Positions 63,400 through 64,000 of a stretch of 64,000 bases of DNA are shown one piece after another. A model generated the notes under the pieces. It searched no databases and was not told where the DNA came from. It saw only the letters and a list, made by a program, of their open reading frames with translations. Position 1 is the first letter of the stretch. Each line of letters begins with the position of its first letter. Origin of the DNA: JAHEFU01 sp041395205 (GTDB lineage: Bacteria; 4484-113; JAFGCY01); contig JAWLAZ010000002.1 of the NCBI GenBank assembly GCA_041395205.1, forward strand, positions 434,001-498,000, in the 5' to 3' direction. The translations under genes were made by a program, and so were the position numbers.

Positions 63400-64000
63400 A
63401 TGTCCATTCTGAGGCTGTTTGCCAGCAGTCCCTTCGAGTCACTGCAGGAACTGCTGGAGAAGATCGACGTCTGTGTCAGCCACATCGATCCGATGCTGCG
63501 GGCCAACATCGCGGCGGATTTCGACGAGGTCAAGAACCACTTCCGTGCGATCACCAAGGCGGAGCATGAGGCGGATCTCGTCAAGGGCCAGATCCGCGGC
63601 AAGCTGCCCCGCACGCTGTTCCTGCCGATCGACCGCTGGCACTTCCTCGAGATCATCGCCAGCGCTGACAAGATCGCCGATGCCGCCGAGGACCTCGGCT
63701 ACCTGCTCACCGTGCGCCACACACACATCCCGGAATCCCTCACCGGGGAATTCGTGAGCCTGATGGAGAAGAGTCTCGCGAGCTACGCCCTGATCAAGGA
63801 AGTCGTGGACGGCTTCGGCGTGCTCGTCGATGCCGGCTTCGCCGGCCCGATCGCCGAGGAATTCGTCGAGAAGACGGTGCGCATCGACCATCTGGAGTGG
63901 GAAACCGACAAGCAGATGTACAAGCTGACCCAGCACCTCTTCGAGCTGGAGAACCAGATCAGCGTGATCGACATCATCATGCTGCGAGACATCGCCCGCG
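63400..64000 (+). CDS. DUF47/PhoU-like protein (3' end outside window)
   Basis: The frame runs from ATG 63400 off the window edge (200 codons visible). The sequence (FASSPFESLQELLEKIDVCV, AITKAEHEADLVKGQIRGKL, FLEIIASADKIADAAEDLGYLL) matches the DUF47/TIGR00153 family, helical PhoU-like proteins that usually sit next to a Pit-type phosphate transporter. That transporter may follow beyond the edge. Confidence 0.85.
   Translation, partial: MSILRLFASSPFESLQELLEKIDVCVSHIDPMLRANIAADFDEVKNHFRAITKAEHEADLVKGQIRGKLPRTLFLPIDRWHFLEIIASADKIADAAEDLGYLLTVRHTHIPESLTGEFVSLMEKSLASYALIKEVVDGFGVLVDAGFAGPIAEEFVEKTVRIDHLEWETDKQMYKLTQHLFELENQISVIDIIMLRDIAR

Overview
The window is 64 kb of GC-rich bacterial chromosome, densely coded on both strands. 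It has no rRNA, phage, insertion sequence or CRISPR array, and one tRNA. The phylum cannot be fixed from sequence alone. The gene set points to a deep-branching, aerobically respiring, probably uncultured bacterium of the Planctomycetota/Armatimonadota kind rather than a proteobacterium or firmicute. The pointers are an alternative complex III plus caa3 oxidase operon of A2 type, an HspR-controlled dnaK operon, DUF3179 and DUF4129/DUF4350 proteins, a type II/IV pseudopilin, and a PriA without helicase motifs (also known from Actinobacteria).

Layout. 1-2620 holds the 5' part of a large surface lipoprotein with dockerin-like repeats and a glycine-rich region, cut by the window edge. 2.8-7.1 kb holds housekeeping and signalling genes: a degenerate ABC-type ATPase, two STAS anti-anti-sigma-like proteins, pth, a small lipoprotein, cutA and an acetyltransferase. 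7.3-21.7 kb is one long plus-strand respiratory operon: actABCDEF (quinol:cytochrome c oxidoreductase), a small membrane protein, sco1 and the oxidase subunits. The maturation genes follow: two DUF3179 proteins and ctaB on the minus strand, ctaA on the plus strand. 26.4-31 kb holds a thioredoxin-domain lipoprotein and the cysK-cysE cysteine operon. 31-36.3 kb is dnaK-hsp20-grpE-dnaJ-hspR plus a RanBP2-type zinc-finger protein. 36.4-48.5 kb holds a NosL-like protein, ferritin, a hybrid histidine kinase, two tandem paralogous membrane proteins of unknown family, ychF, two tandem double-domain aspartyl-protease-like proteins and a DUF2254 protein. 48.7-64 kb holds a pseudopilin and GspF, rbgA, DUF4350/DUF4129, priA, an rluA-type synthase, tRNA-Gln, a ribbon-helix-helix-like protein, a hydrolase, a TPR protein, pcp, a TrmH-type methylase and the start of a DUF47/PhoU-like gene.

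Two signals are not captured by ordinary gene calling. First, a 34-codon reading frame with seven Cys codons in its last 17 positions lies in the leader of the cysK-cysE operon, followed by two hairpins. It looks like a cysteine-responsive attenuator. Second, at least thirteen genes start only 6 nt (twice 8 nt) after a TATAAT-like hexamer with no Shine-Dalgarno, so their mRNAs should be leaderless. Genes inside operons mostly carry normal Shine-Dalgarno sequences. This spacing also corrects several start codons (rbgA, priA, the rluA-type gene).
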